Origin: Pleionea sp052032335
GTDB lineage: Bacteria; Pseudomonadota; Gammaproteobacteria; Enterobacterales; Kangiellaceae
Assembly: GCA_052032335.1 (NCBI GenBank)
Contig: JBPEWV010000170.1
Location: 1-64,000 of the forward strand
Length of the DNA stretch: 64,000 bases
Reading direction: 5' to 3'
The notes beneath the pieces were generated by a model. It did no database searches. It saw nothing but the letters and a program-made list of their open reading frames with translations, and had not been told where the DNA came from. The stretch's first letter is position 1; each line of letters starts with the position of its first letter. This document shows, piece after piece, positions 25,600 to 33,017 of the stretch. Made by a program: the position numbers and the translations under genes.

Positions 25600-27063
25600 T
25601 TACTTGATCAGGTCCGACCGCTCTTCTTCAGGAAGATCGACTTGCTCTATTTTATGGAAGCGACTGGTTATTTTTTGCGCTGATGTGTTGATTTGATCAA
25701 CATCTTTTGAAACCTGCCCAATGTGTTTTGACAAGTTATCCATACGGTCTTTAAACCGTCCAAAGTCTCTGGAAAGATGCCCGAGATGTTCCTGAATAAT
25801 GTGAACTTGTTTTCGCGTTGCTTCATCTTTTATGACTGCACTGGCCGTAGTGAGAATGGCCATCATGGTGGTCGGTGAAACCATCCAGACTTTTTCCTTG
25901 TATGCCAATTCTACTAGCTCCGGAAAGTGTCCATGAATTTCCGCAAAGACTGCCTCGGCTGGTATGAACATCATAGCTCCAGGAGCTGTCTCACCTTCTA
26001 TGATGTATTTCTCTTTTATATCTTTAATATGCTTTTTAATATCTTGTTTAAACTGTTTAGAAGCCGCTTGCCGCTCAATATCGGAAGATTCAAAGTCGGT
26101 CATTCGCTGATAGGTTTCCAAGGGAAATTTGGCATCAATAACCACATTACCGGTAGGCTCAGGTAAAAACAAAATACAATCTGCTATTTTGTCATTCGTC
26201 AGTTTATATTGAATGGAAAAATGATTCTCTGGCAGTACGTTTTTAATCAGAGCGTTTAGTTGCACTTCGCCGAAGGCTCCACGCGATCGTTTATCGGCCA
26301 AAACCTGCTGTAAACTGACCACGTCCGATGACAACTCAGTAATCTTCTTTTGTGCATCATCGATGAGAGCCAATCGTTTTAAAACGTCATTAAAAGTTTT
26401 TGTCGTTTTTTCAAAACCATCCGACAAACGCTTTTCAACTTGCCCGCTAATTTCCTTCAGCCGCTCATCGGTCGATTGTGTTAGGCTTTTCATTCCTTTC
26501 AAGATATTATCGGAATTATTCGTTAATGTACTGGTAAGTTCCTGACGGATATCTTTGATAGAAGTTCGTAACTCTTGAACTAGCTTGTCGCGCAATTCGA
26601 GTTGTGACTTCTTTGCCGATTCATCAATACCATTTAACGCCCCTAATAAGCGTTCCTTAAACTCTTCCAGCGAACGTTGCTGCGCTAATTGACGATCCGA
26701 AAATTTGTCTGAAAACTCCTGTTTATGACGCTCCAGTTTTTCGTTAACCAGTGTTTGAAACTCGTTTTGTTGTTTAACCAAGTTTTCTTTTAAACTCACA
26801 ATATTCGCGGTTAAAGTTTCTTTGGTCAGATCGGCTGCTTTATCGGATTTATGCAATGACTCGGAAAACTTTTCAACCTGAAACTCTCGCAACTGCGTAA
26901 TGGCGTCATAAACCTTCGCTTCCAGCTCCCCTCTTTGTGCGTCTTGCTGACTCAATTTTGAAAGCTTAAAGACAACAATCACAATCAGAATAAAACCGAT
27001 GAACGACAACCCTACGGAAACCCAAGGCAGAAAATTTAAAGCGGATTCAATAGTCATGGACAA
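25600..27063 (-). CDS. rmuC: DNA recombination protein RmuC
   Basis: A 487-residue protein: N-terminal membrane helix (about 13-34), long coiled coil (about 40-270, rich in Lys/Glu/Gln heptads), then the conserved RmuC domain with K-R-S-R-G-A-F-G-E-V-Q-L, P-E-P-T-G-N-V-V-I-D-A-K-F-P and M-F-I-P-A-E-A-V-F-A-E. The domain belongs to the PD-(D/E)XK nuclease-like fold; RmuC limits inversions at short inverted repeats and has been linked to phage defence. Length agrees with E. coli RmuC (475). Confidence 0.93.
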   Translation of the reverse strand: MSMTIESALNFLPWVSVGLSFIGFILIVIVVFKLSKLSQQDAQRGELEAKVYDAITQLREFQVEKFSESLHKSDKAADLTKETLTANIVSLKENLVKQQNEFQTLVNEKLERHKQEFSDKFSDRQLAQQRSLEEFKERLLGALNGIDESAKKSQLELRDKLVQELRTSIKDIRQELTSTLTNNSDNILKGMKSLTQSTDERLKEISGQVEKRLSDGFEKTTKTFNDVLKRLALIDDAQKKITELSSDVVSLQQVLADKRSRGAFGEVQLNALIKNVLPENHFSIQYKLTNDKIADCILFLPEPTGNVVIDAKFPLETYQRMTDFESSDIERQAASKQFKQDIKKHIKDIKEKYIIEGETAPGAMMFIPAEAVFAEIHGHFPELVELAYKEKVWMVSPTTMMAILTTASAVIKDEATRKQVHIIQEHLGHLSRDFGRFKDRMDNLSKHIGQVSKDVDQINTSAQKITSRFHKIEQVDLPEEERSDLIK

Positions 27064-27145
27064 TCAATTAATTACTTTTTCAACGATGGTAACGGTTATG
27101 CAATCTGTGGGCAATCAATAAAAGATGAGTCTATTTTATCTGGGC

Positions 27146-27179
27146 AAAAAAAAACCGTTTCAATCGAAACGGTTTTTTA
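27146..27179. terminator. Terminator after tRNA-Arg(ACG)
   Basis: AAAAACCGTTTC-AATC-GAAACGGTTTTT: 12-bp stem flanked by A and T runs. Read leftward it ends the tRNA unit; on the other strand nothing ends here. Confidence 0.9.
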
Positions 27180-27182
27180 ATT

Positions 27183-27259
27183 TGGCGCGCACGGAAGGAT
27201 TCGAACCTCCGACCGCCTGGTTCGTAGCCAGGTACTCTATCCAGCTGAGCTACGTGCGC
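27183..27259 (-). tRNA. tRNA-Arg (anticodon ACG)
   Basis: Complete cloverleaf: acceptor GCGCACG/CGTGCGC, anticodon stem CCTGG/CCAGG with loop CTACGAA (anticodon ACG), T arm GGAGG-TTCGAAT-CCTTC, encoded CCA. Length 77 nt. It follows tRNA-Ser, as in the argV/serV region of E. coli. Confidence 0.97.
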
Positions 27260-27298
27260 GTATTTCGGTTTGCACCGACCCCTCTGTGAGGGTGCGCT

Positions 27299-27327
27299 AT
27301 TATGCGTATCTACTTTTCGCTTGTCAA
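27299..27327 (-). promoter_or_regulatory. Promoter of tRNA-Arg(ACG)
   Basis: Leftward -35 TTGACA (27327-27322), 17-bp spacer, -10 CATAAT (27304-27299), then a GC-rich discriminator GCGC. Positioned about 35 nt before the tRNA. Confidence 0.8.
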
Positions 27328-27415
27328 CTCAAAATCGATAACAAAATAGCTTTTAAATTGCTGTTACTTTTTGCCGTGTTTGATTCGGTTAAATATCAAA
27401 CTCGCTTAAAGTAAA

Positions 27416-27507
27416 TGGCGGAGAGAGAGGGATTCGAACCCTCGATACGGGATAAACCGTATACTCCCTTAGCAGGGGAGCGCCTTCAGCCGCTCGGCCA
27501 TCTCTCC
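27416..27507 (-). tRNA. tRNA-Ser (anticodon GCT)
   Basis: Class II tRNA, 92 nt: acceptor GGAGAGA/TCTCTCC, anticodon stem CTCCC/GGGAG with loop CTGCTAA (anticodon GCT), long variable arm with TACGG/CCGTA, T arm GAGGG-TTCGAAT-CCCTC, encoded CCA. Confidence 0.97.
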
Positions 27508-27522
27508 TCTCAGCGGCGGCAA

Positions 27523-27550
27523 ATGTTACCTTAATGAAATTAAAATGCAA
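27523..27550 (-). promoter_or_regulatory. Promoter of tRNA-Ser(GCT)
   Basis: Leftward -35 TTGCAT (27550-27545), 16-bp spacer, -10 TAACAT (27528-27523), GC-rich discriminator GCCGCCGC. It lies between the csrA stop and the tRNA. Confidence 0.6.
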
Positions 27551-27564
27551 GCCCTAAATTCAAC

Positions 27565-27756
27565 TTATTCAGTTGAATTCCCAGACATTTCTTTTTCGCG
27601 TTGAATTCGCAAGTAAATCTCTTCACGATGAACAGAAACTTCTTTAGGGGCGTTCACACCGATACGGACTTGATTACCTTTTACACCCAAAACGGTTACA
27701 GTAACTTCATCACCAATCATTAGTGTTTCACCAACACGACGAGTCAAAATAAGCAT
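27565..27756 (-). CDS. csrA: Carbon storage regulator CsrA
   Basis: A 63-residue RNA-binding dimer that controls translation by binding GGA motifs in leaders. The N-terminal strand M-L-I-L-T-R-R-V-G-E and the C-terminal R-E-E-I-Y-L-R-I-Q carry the RNA-binding residues L4, R6 and R44-equivalent (H-R-E-E). Length equals E. coli CsrA (61) within two residues. It sits between alaS and tRNA-Ser as in many gammaproteobacteria; no lysC intervenes. Confidence 0.97.
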   Translation of the reverse strand: MLILTRRVGETLMIGDEVTVTVLGVKGNQVRIGVNAPKEVSVHREEIYLRIQREKEMSGNSTE

Positions 27757-27823
27757 CCAGATTCTCCTTTATGTACCCCTTTTCCTAAAAGGGTAAAATT
27801 TCAGCACTTGATATGAGGCGCGC

Positions 27824-27852
27824 ATTATAACAGCAACGATTAAACTTGTTTA
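27824..27852 (-). promoter_or_regulatory. Candidate csrA promoter
   Basis: Leftward TAAACA (27852-27847), 17-bp spacer, perfect TATAAT (27829-27824), then GCGCGCC. The GC discriminator is of the stringent/stable-RNA kind, and the transcript would have a leader of about 60 nt. Confidence 0.6.
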
Positions 27853-28080
27853 CTATTTACTAATTGTACGTTGCTGATATTGTTTAAGATTATCATCAGC
27901 AGTAAATAGTGGTTATTTCTTGATTTTCAATGGCTGGCGTCCTTGATTGCGCATAAATCGCTGATAGACCTTACCAGCTCCTTTTCAATTCTCGCGATAA
28001 GTATAGCTGAACTTACTGCAAATGAAATACTAAACTGTAACTTAAGATTTGATAAGATCTTAATTCAACAAGATCATTTA

Positions 28081-28122
28081 AATCAATAGGTTACATAGCT
28101 AACTTAATGTAACCTATTGATT
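28081..28122. terminator. Long hairpin after alaS
   Basis: AATCAATAGGTTACAT and its exact complement flank a 10-nt centre. It begins 20 nt after the alaS stop. Neither side has a proper T tract, so it may stabilise the mRNA end more than terminate. Confidence 0.55.
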
Positions 28123-28142
28123 ACCTTTATTGAATTTTTAGA

Positions 28143-30749
28143 TTAACCGAGCGTCTCTTCAACAAAGGGCGCTATCGAGTCGATGGCTTGACTGAGATTT
28201 TCAGGTTTTGGACCGCCCGCCTGTGCCATGTCAGGACGACCTCCACCCTTACCACCAACAAAACCCGCTGCGTGTTTAACGATGTCGCCGGCCTTAATTC
28301 TATTGGTTAGATCTTTTGTTACACCTGCAATCAAGTTGGCTTTACCTTTATTTTCGACACCTAAGACAACGATCCCACTGCCCACTTTATTTTTCACTTG
28401 ATCAAGCAGATCGCGAAGCACTTTACCATCGACCCCTTTTAACTCTTGAGCGATGACTTTGACTCCTTTGACGTCTAACGCATTTGAAGCCAGGTCGCTT
28501 CCCTGAGTTGAAGCGAGCTTGCCGTTTAGCTGTTCGATTTGCTTTTCAAGTTCTTTTGTTCTGCCCAAGACTTGGTCCACTTTCTCAGCAACCTTGGAAG
28601 GTTCCGATTTTAGTTGGCTGGCCAGATGTTGTATCAGCTGCATTTGGTTTTGCGCATACTCAACTGCAGCTGCGCCAGCCAGTGCCTCGATGCGTCGAAC
28701 GCCAGATGCGATGCCGCCTTCTTGAACGATTTTAAAACTGCCAATATCACCGGTGCGATCGACGTGCGTACCACCGCAAAGTTCGGTCGAATAATCACCC
28801 ATTGCCAGAACCCGAACATCATCGCCGTACTTTTCTCCAAACAGTGCCAACGCACCTCGCTGCTTTGCTTGATCCATCGACATGACTTCAGCGGACACGG
28901 CAAGGTTGTTTCTAATTTCTTCGTTGACCCTTTTTTCGATGATATTTAATTCATTTTGAGAAACGGCTTCGGGGTGTGCAAAGTCAAAACGAAGACGTTC
29001 GTGGTCGACATAAGATCCCTTCTGTGTCACGTGTTCACCTAGAACTTCTCGTAAAGCGGCGTGCAACAAATGCGTCGCAGAATGATGAACCGCCGTTGCT
29101 TTGCGTTTGCTATCGTCAACTTTCAACGTAACTTGCTCGCCTTGCGCTAACTCGCCTTGCGTTATTTCGATTTTATGCGCAAACGCATTTTTCACCTTCA
29201 CAGTATCCAGTACTTCCGCTTGACCGTTTTTCGAATGGATGCTGCCTTTATCACCCACCTGGCCACCACCTTCGGCGTAAAAAACGGTGGTTGGTGTAAT
29301 CAGAACACCCCGTTCACCCTTTTTCAAAGTTTCTACTTTGTCGGAATCTTTGAACAACGCATCGATGGTCGCTTCGCCTTGTACTGAATCGTAGCCAGTA
29401 AATTTCGTTTCAGTATCAACGTCCAAATTATCATTATAATCAACGCCAAATTTGCCGGCCGCTTGCGAGTTCTCTTTTTGCTTACGCATTAGAGAGTCAA
29501 AACCGGCCTGGTCAATGGACAATCCTTTCTCGCGCGCTATGTCTGCGGTCAAATCAACGGGAAATCCATACGTGTCGTACAAGGTGAACACGGTTTCTCC
29601 GGGTATCTCGGTACCCTGCATATCTTGCAGAGACTGTTCCAAAATCTTCATGCCGTTGTCGAGTGTACGAGCAAACTGCTGCTCTTCTCGAAGAATGGTC
29701 GATTCAATGTGCTTTTGTTTATCTTTCAATTCTGGGTAGGCATCACCCATTTGGTTGACCAACGATTCAACGATCTTGAAAAAGAAGGCTTCGTTGGCCC
29801 CCAGTTTATGACCGTGTCGAATCGCACGACGCATAATTCGACGCAGCACATAACCTCGACCTTCATTGCCAGGAACGATTCCATCGATAATCAAAAATGC
29901 GGTAGAACGAATGTGATCGGCAATCACTCGCAACGATTTATTATCCAAATCACTAATATTAAGTACATTCGCAATGCTTTTGATCAAATCGGAAAATAAA
30001 TCGATTTCATAATTGCTGTGCACGTTCTGCATGACCGCGGCCATTCTTTCAAGGCCCATTCCCGTATCCACTGATGGTTTGGGCAGATCGTTCATGGTTC
30101 CGTCTTTGTCACGGTTAAACTGCATGAACACGAGGTTCCATATCTCGATGTATCTGTCTCCGTCTTCGTCAGGCGAACCCGGAGGCCCCCCGGCGACGTC
30201 CGGACCGTGATCATAGAAAATTTCGGAGCTGGGTCCGCAAGGCCCAGTATCGCCCATCGACCAGAAATTATCCTTTTCACCCAGACGTGAAAACCGGTTT
30301 TGATCGATGCCAATCTCGTTGAACCAGATGTCTTCGGCTTCTTTGTCGTCGTGAAAAACCGTAACCCAGAGTTTCTCTGGCGCAAGACCTAATTTTTCAG
30401 TTAGAAATTCCCACGCAAATTGAATCGCTTCCCGCTTTGAGTAATCACCAAAACTGAAGTTACCCAACATTTCGAAAAACGTATGGTGGCGGGCTGTGTA
30501 CCCTACATTTTCTAAATCGTTGTGTTTGCCGCCAGCTCGCACGCAGCGTTGCGCCGAAGTTGCCCGAACATAATCGCGTTTGTCAGTGCCTAAAAAGCAG
30601 TCTTTAAACGGCACCATACCTGCGTTAACGAACAACAAAGTAGGATCATTCGCCGGAATCAGAGAGGCACTCTGAACCCTTCGATGATTTTTTTCCTCAA
30701 AAAAACTGATAAATGTTTCGCGTAATTCGTTGCTCGTCATGAAGCTCAT
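28143..30749 (-). CDS. alaS: Alanine-tRNA ligase
   Basis: An 868-residue class II synthetase (E. coli 876). Motif region F-F-E-M-L-G-N-F-S-F-G-D lies near 80-91. The editing domain has H-S-A-T-H-L-L-H-A-A-L and C-G-G-T-H-V (zinc-type Cys/His). The C-Ala domain holds the coiled coil after about 720 and the glycine-rich G-G-K-G-G-G-R-P-D-M-A-Q-A-G-G. Its ATG overlaps the recX stop (ATGA), so it is translationally coupled to recX. A second ATG three codons in is possible. Confidence 0.97.
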   Translation of the reverse strand: MSFMTSNELRETFISFFEEKNHRRVQSASLIPANDPTLLFVNAGMVPFKDCFLGTDKRDYVRATSAQRCVRAGGKHNDLENVGYTARHHTFFEMLGNFSFGDYSKREAIQFAWEFLTEKLGLAPEKLWVTVFHDDKEAEDIWFNEIGIDQNRFSRLGEKDNFWSMGDTGPCGPSSEIFYDHGPDVAGGPPGSPDEDGDRYIEIWNLVFMQFNRDKDGTMNDLPKPSVDTGMGLERMAAVMQNVHSNYEIDLFSDLIKSIANVLNISDLDNKSLRVIADHIRSTAFLIIDGIVPGNEGRGYVLRRIMRRAIRHGHKLGANEAFFFKIVESLVNQMGDAYPELKDKQKHIESTILREEQQFARTLDNGMKILEQSLQDMQGTEIPGETVFTLYDTYGFPVDLTADIAREKGLSIDQAGFDSLMRKQKENSQAAGKFGVDYNDNLDVDTETKFTGYDSVQGEATIDALFKDSDKVETLKKGERGVLITPTTVFYAEGGGQVGDKGSIHSKNGQAEVLDTVKVKNAFAHKIEITQGELAQGEQVTLKVDDSKRKATAVHHSATHLLHAALREVLGEHVTQKGSYVDHERLRFDFAHPEAVSQNELNIIEKRVNEEIRNNLAVSAEVMSMDQAKQRGALALFGEKYGDDVRVLAMGDYSTELCGGTHVDRTGDIGSFKIVQEGGIASGVRRIEALAGAAAVEYAQNQMQLIQHLASQLKSEPSKVAEKVDQVLGRTKELEKQIEQLNGKLASTQGSDLASNALDVKGVKVIAQELKGVDGKVLRDLLDQVKNKVGSGIVVLGVENKGKANLIAGVTKDLTNRIKAGDIVKHAAGFVGGKGGGRPDMAQAGGPKPENLSQAIDSIAPFVEETLG

Positions 30750-31219
30750 GATTCACCCTGTAATTCTTTAATAATTTCAAACATAGTTGCGATATCATCG
30801 GTATAAAATCCCCGGTATTGAAGAAATCTCACTTGCTTCGACTTCTCGCTCCAGTCACCGGGCAAGGCATTATACTTTTTTTGCCAGGCGTTTTGGGCAA
30901 TTTCACACCAGTTTACATCGGCCTCTTCGAGACATCGACTGATTATACTTTGTTCAACACCTTTGGCGTTTAATTCTTGCTTGATGCGATAAGGCCCATA
31001 ACCGCCCTGAATTCTATGTCGAATCCAGCTTTCGGTAAATCGAAAATCACTTAACCAGCCTTTTTCTTCTAAAAATTCCAGTGCTTCAAGAATTTCGGCT
31101 TGCTCAAAGCCTTTTTGCAGGAGTTTTTGATGGAGTTCTTTACGGGAATGTTCTCGGCGCGCCAGAAGGTCAACTGCCCTCTCGCGAGCCGAGTCTTTTT
31201 TAGGGGATTTCTTAAAAAC
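30746..31219 (-). CDS. recX: RecA regulator RecX, with no canonical start codon
   Basis: Leftward translation between recA and alaS gives an excellent RecX of about 157 residues: A-R-E-R-A-V-D-L-L-A-R-R-E-H-S, then L-E-F-L-E-E-K-G-W-L-S-D, then G-G-Y-G-P-Y-R-I-K-Q-E-L. These are the family's helical repeats, and its stop overlaps the alaS ATG. The frame upstream is closed by TAA inside the end of recA, and between that stop and residue ~105 there is no ATG, GTG or TTG. GAGG lies 6 nt before a GTT codon (31219-31217) exactly where a start is expected, followed by F-K-K-S-P-K-K. One base change (GTT to GTG) would restore a normal start. Either an unusual start is used, the real one is a later CTG (residue ~18), or the base is an error. 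RecX restrains RecA filaments. Confidence 0.85.
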   Translation of the reverse strand, partial: VFKKSPKKDSARERAVDLLARREHSRKELHQKLLQKGFEQAEILEALEFLEEKGWLSDFRFTESWIRHRIQGGYGPYRIKQELNAKGVEQSIISRCLEEADVNWCEIAQNAWQKKYNALPGDWSEKSKQVRFLQYRGFYTDDIATMFEIIKELQGES

Positions 31220-31220
31220 T

Positions 31221-32252
31221 TTAAGCCTCTTCTTTCTCTTTTACTTCGGCATCTTGTTTTTTACCCGGCAACAGTCTTTCACGCAGTTGCTTTTCGATAT
31301 CATCAGCAATTTCAGAGTTTTCTTTCAAGAAGTTAATCACGTTCATTTTACCCTGACCGATGCGATCGCCTTTGTAGCTATACCAAGCGCCTGATTTATC
31401 AACGAGTCCTTCTTTCACGCCTAAATCAATCAGCTCACCTTCTAAAGAAGAACCTTGACCGTACATTATCTGGAATTCGGCCTGTTTAAATGGAGGCGCA
31501 ACTTTGTTTTTAACCACTTTTACCCGGGTCTCGTTACCGACCACTTCGTCACCTTGCTTGATTGAACCGGTACGACGAATATCCAGGCGAACCGACGAGT
31601 AGAATTTAAGCGCGTTTCCGCCTGTTGTCGTTTCAGGGTTACCGAACATAACACCAATTTTCATACGAATTTGGTTGATAAAGATAACGGTACAATTAGC
31701 CCGTTGAATGTTTGCGGTAAGCTTGCGCAGTGCCTGCGACATTAGGCGTGCTTGAAGCCCCATGTGTGAGTCACCCATTTCGCCTTCAATCTCAGCTTTC
31801 GGTGTCAGTGCAGCGACAGAATCGACTACGATAACATCTACAGCACTGGAGCGAACCAACATGTCGGTTATTTCGAGCGCTTGCTCACCGGTATCCGGTT
31901 GAGACACCAACAAATCATCAAGGTTTACGCCCAAACGTTCTGCGTAAACCGGATCCAAAGCGTGCTCAGCGTCGACAAAGGCTGCGGTACCGCCGCCCTT
32001 TTGACAATTGGCTACAGCTTGTAAAGCAATGGTGGTTTTACCGGATGATTCTGGTCCGTAAATTTCAATAATTCGACCTTTAGGGAATCCGCCAATGCCT
32101 AAAGCAAGGTCAAGACCCAATGAGCCTGAGGAAATTACTTCGATATCGCGTCCTGCGTGTGAATCGCCCATGCGCATAATAGAACCTTTACCAAACTGAC
32201 GTTCGATTTGCGATAAGGCCGCGCCTAAAGCTTTATTTTTACTGTCGTCCAT
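31221..32252 (-). CDS. recA: Recombinase RecA
   Basis: A 343-residue recombinase that forms filaments on ssDNA, drives strand exchange and triggers LexA cleavage. Walker A G-P-E-S-S-G-K-T is at 66-73, Walker B V-I-V-V-D-S-V-A-A-L near 140-149. The L2 loop contains G-N-P-E-T-T-T-G-G-N-A-L-K-F-Y. The tail is acidic/charged (K-E-K-E-E-A). Its stop is 1 nt before the recX start position. The 193 nt upstream show no CTG-N10-CAG SOS box. Confidence 0.98.
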   Translation of the reverse strand: MDDSKNKALGAALSQIERQFGKGSIMRMGDSHAGRDIEVISSGSLGLDLALGIGGFPKGRIIEIYGPESSGKTTIALQAVANCQKGGGTAAFVDAEHALDPVYAERLGVNLDDLLVSQPDTGEQALEITDMLVRSSAVDVIVVDSVAALTPKAEIEGEMGDSHMGLQARLMSQALRKLTANIQRANCTVIFINQIRMKIGVMFGNPETTTGGNALKFYSSVRLDIRRTGSIKQGDEVVGNETRVKVVKNKVAPPFKQAEFQIMYGQGSSLEGELIDLGVKEGLVDKSGAWYSYKGDRIGQGKMNVINFLKENSEIADDIEKQLRERLLPGKKQDAEVKEKEEA

Positions 32253-32445
32253 TATTATCTCCAGACTTGTTTAATGTGCTTATGCATTGCGAAATTATTT
32301 CAACGTTCAACTTTCGAAATTAGACCGTTACTAATTCTTAAGTTACACCGTTTACTACTCTCGACTTGAACCTTTACGAAAGTGCAAGTGTTAAAAACGT
32401 TACCGTTTCAATGCGACCGATTATTTCATATAACTACTCAAATGA

Positions 32446-32949
32446 CTAGTCCTTTTGAACAGGAAACTTTGACATTTCGAGGTATTTATTTAATGAAACC
32501 AGCAGAGTTTGTTGCCGAATACTGCTTCTATCGCCTGAAAACAGATACTTATGTGCACTTATCTTGTTTACGGAAGACGCCCATCCGACCCAGACTGTAC
32601 CGACCGGTTTCTCTGCTGATCCACCACCAGGTCCTGCCACACCACTGACCGCGACCACCAGATTGGCTTGCGAATTTTCAAGAGCACCAAGACACATGGC
32701 CTTTACAACCGGTTCAGAAACAGCACCATACTCACCTAACACCTCAGGATCAACTCCCAACATACTGGACTTGGCTGCGTTGCTGTAGGTTACGAATCCA
32801 CAGTCAAACCACTTTGAGCTGCCAGCCAGGTCGGTTAGAGTTTTCGCAATCAGACCGCCGGTACAGGACTCGGCAGATGCCAATAGGTGACCGTATTTGA
32901 TGCTTTGTTCGGCAATCTGCTGAGTTAATGATGTGGAGTTGTCTAGCAT
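32446..32949 (-). CDS. pncC: Nicotinamide-nucleotide amidohydrolase (CinA C-terminal type)
   Basis: A 167-residue single-domain CinA-C protein that hydrolyses NMN to NaMN in pyridine-nucleotide recycling. Family motifs are L-A-S-A-E-S-C-T-G-G (about 23-32, with the catalytic Ser/Thr) and G-V-A-G-P-G-G-G. Length fits E. coli YgaD/PncC (165). It sits between recA and mutS, divergent from mutS with 68 nt between starts, a common gammaproteobacterial order. Confidence 0.93.
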   Translation of the reverse strand: MLDNSTSLTQQIAEQSIKYGHLLASAESCTGGLIAKTLTDLAGSSKWFDCGFVTYSNAAKSSMLGVDPEVLGEYGAVSEPVVKAMCLGALENSQANLVVAVSGVAGPGGGSAEKPVGTVWVGWASSVNKISAHKYLFSGDRSSIRQQTLLVSLNKYLEMSKFPVQKD

Positions 32950-33017
32950 TTAATCGCCCTCAATGAATTACTTAGTTTTGCTGGTTTCATGCAACCGGGT
33001 TCAGTACAATTCGGGCC

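Larger units (their letters stand above)
27757..28142. other. 386-nt gap between alaS and csrA
   Basis: No coding frame. It contains the csrA promoter candidate (27824-27852), a 16-bp inverted repeat at 28081-28122 just past the alaS stop, and an AT-rich stretch between. An additional small RNA cannot be excluded, but no standard fold is recognised. Confidence 0.5.

Noticed and set aside
31221..31260. Programmed +1 frameshift at the recA stop as the main explanation for recX
   Set aside because: The P-site codon GCT would have to re-pair on CTT, which is poor, and the Shine-Dalgarno-like run overlaps that codon. Kept only as an alternative in the recX finding.
32253..32445. SOS box before recA
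   Set aside because: Searched for CTG-N10-CAG and near variants; none found.
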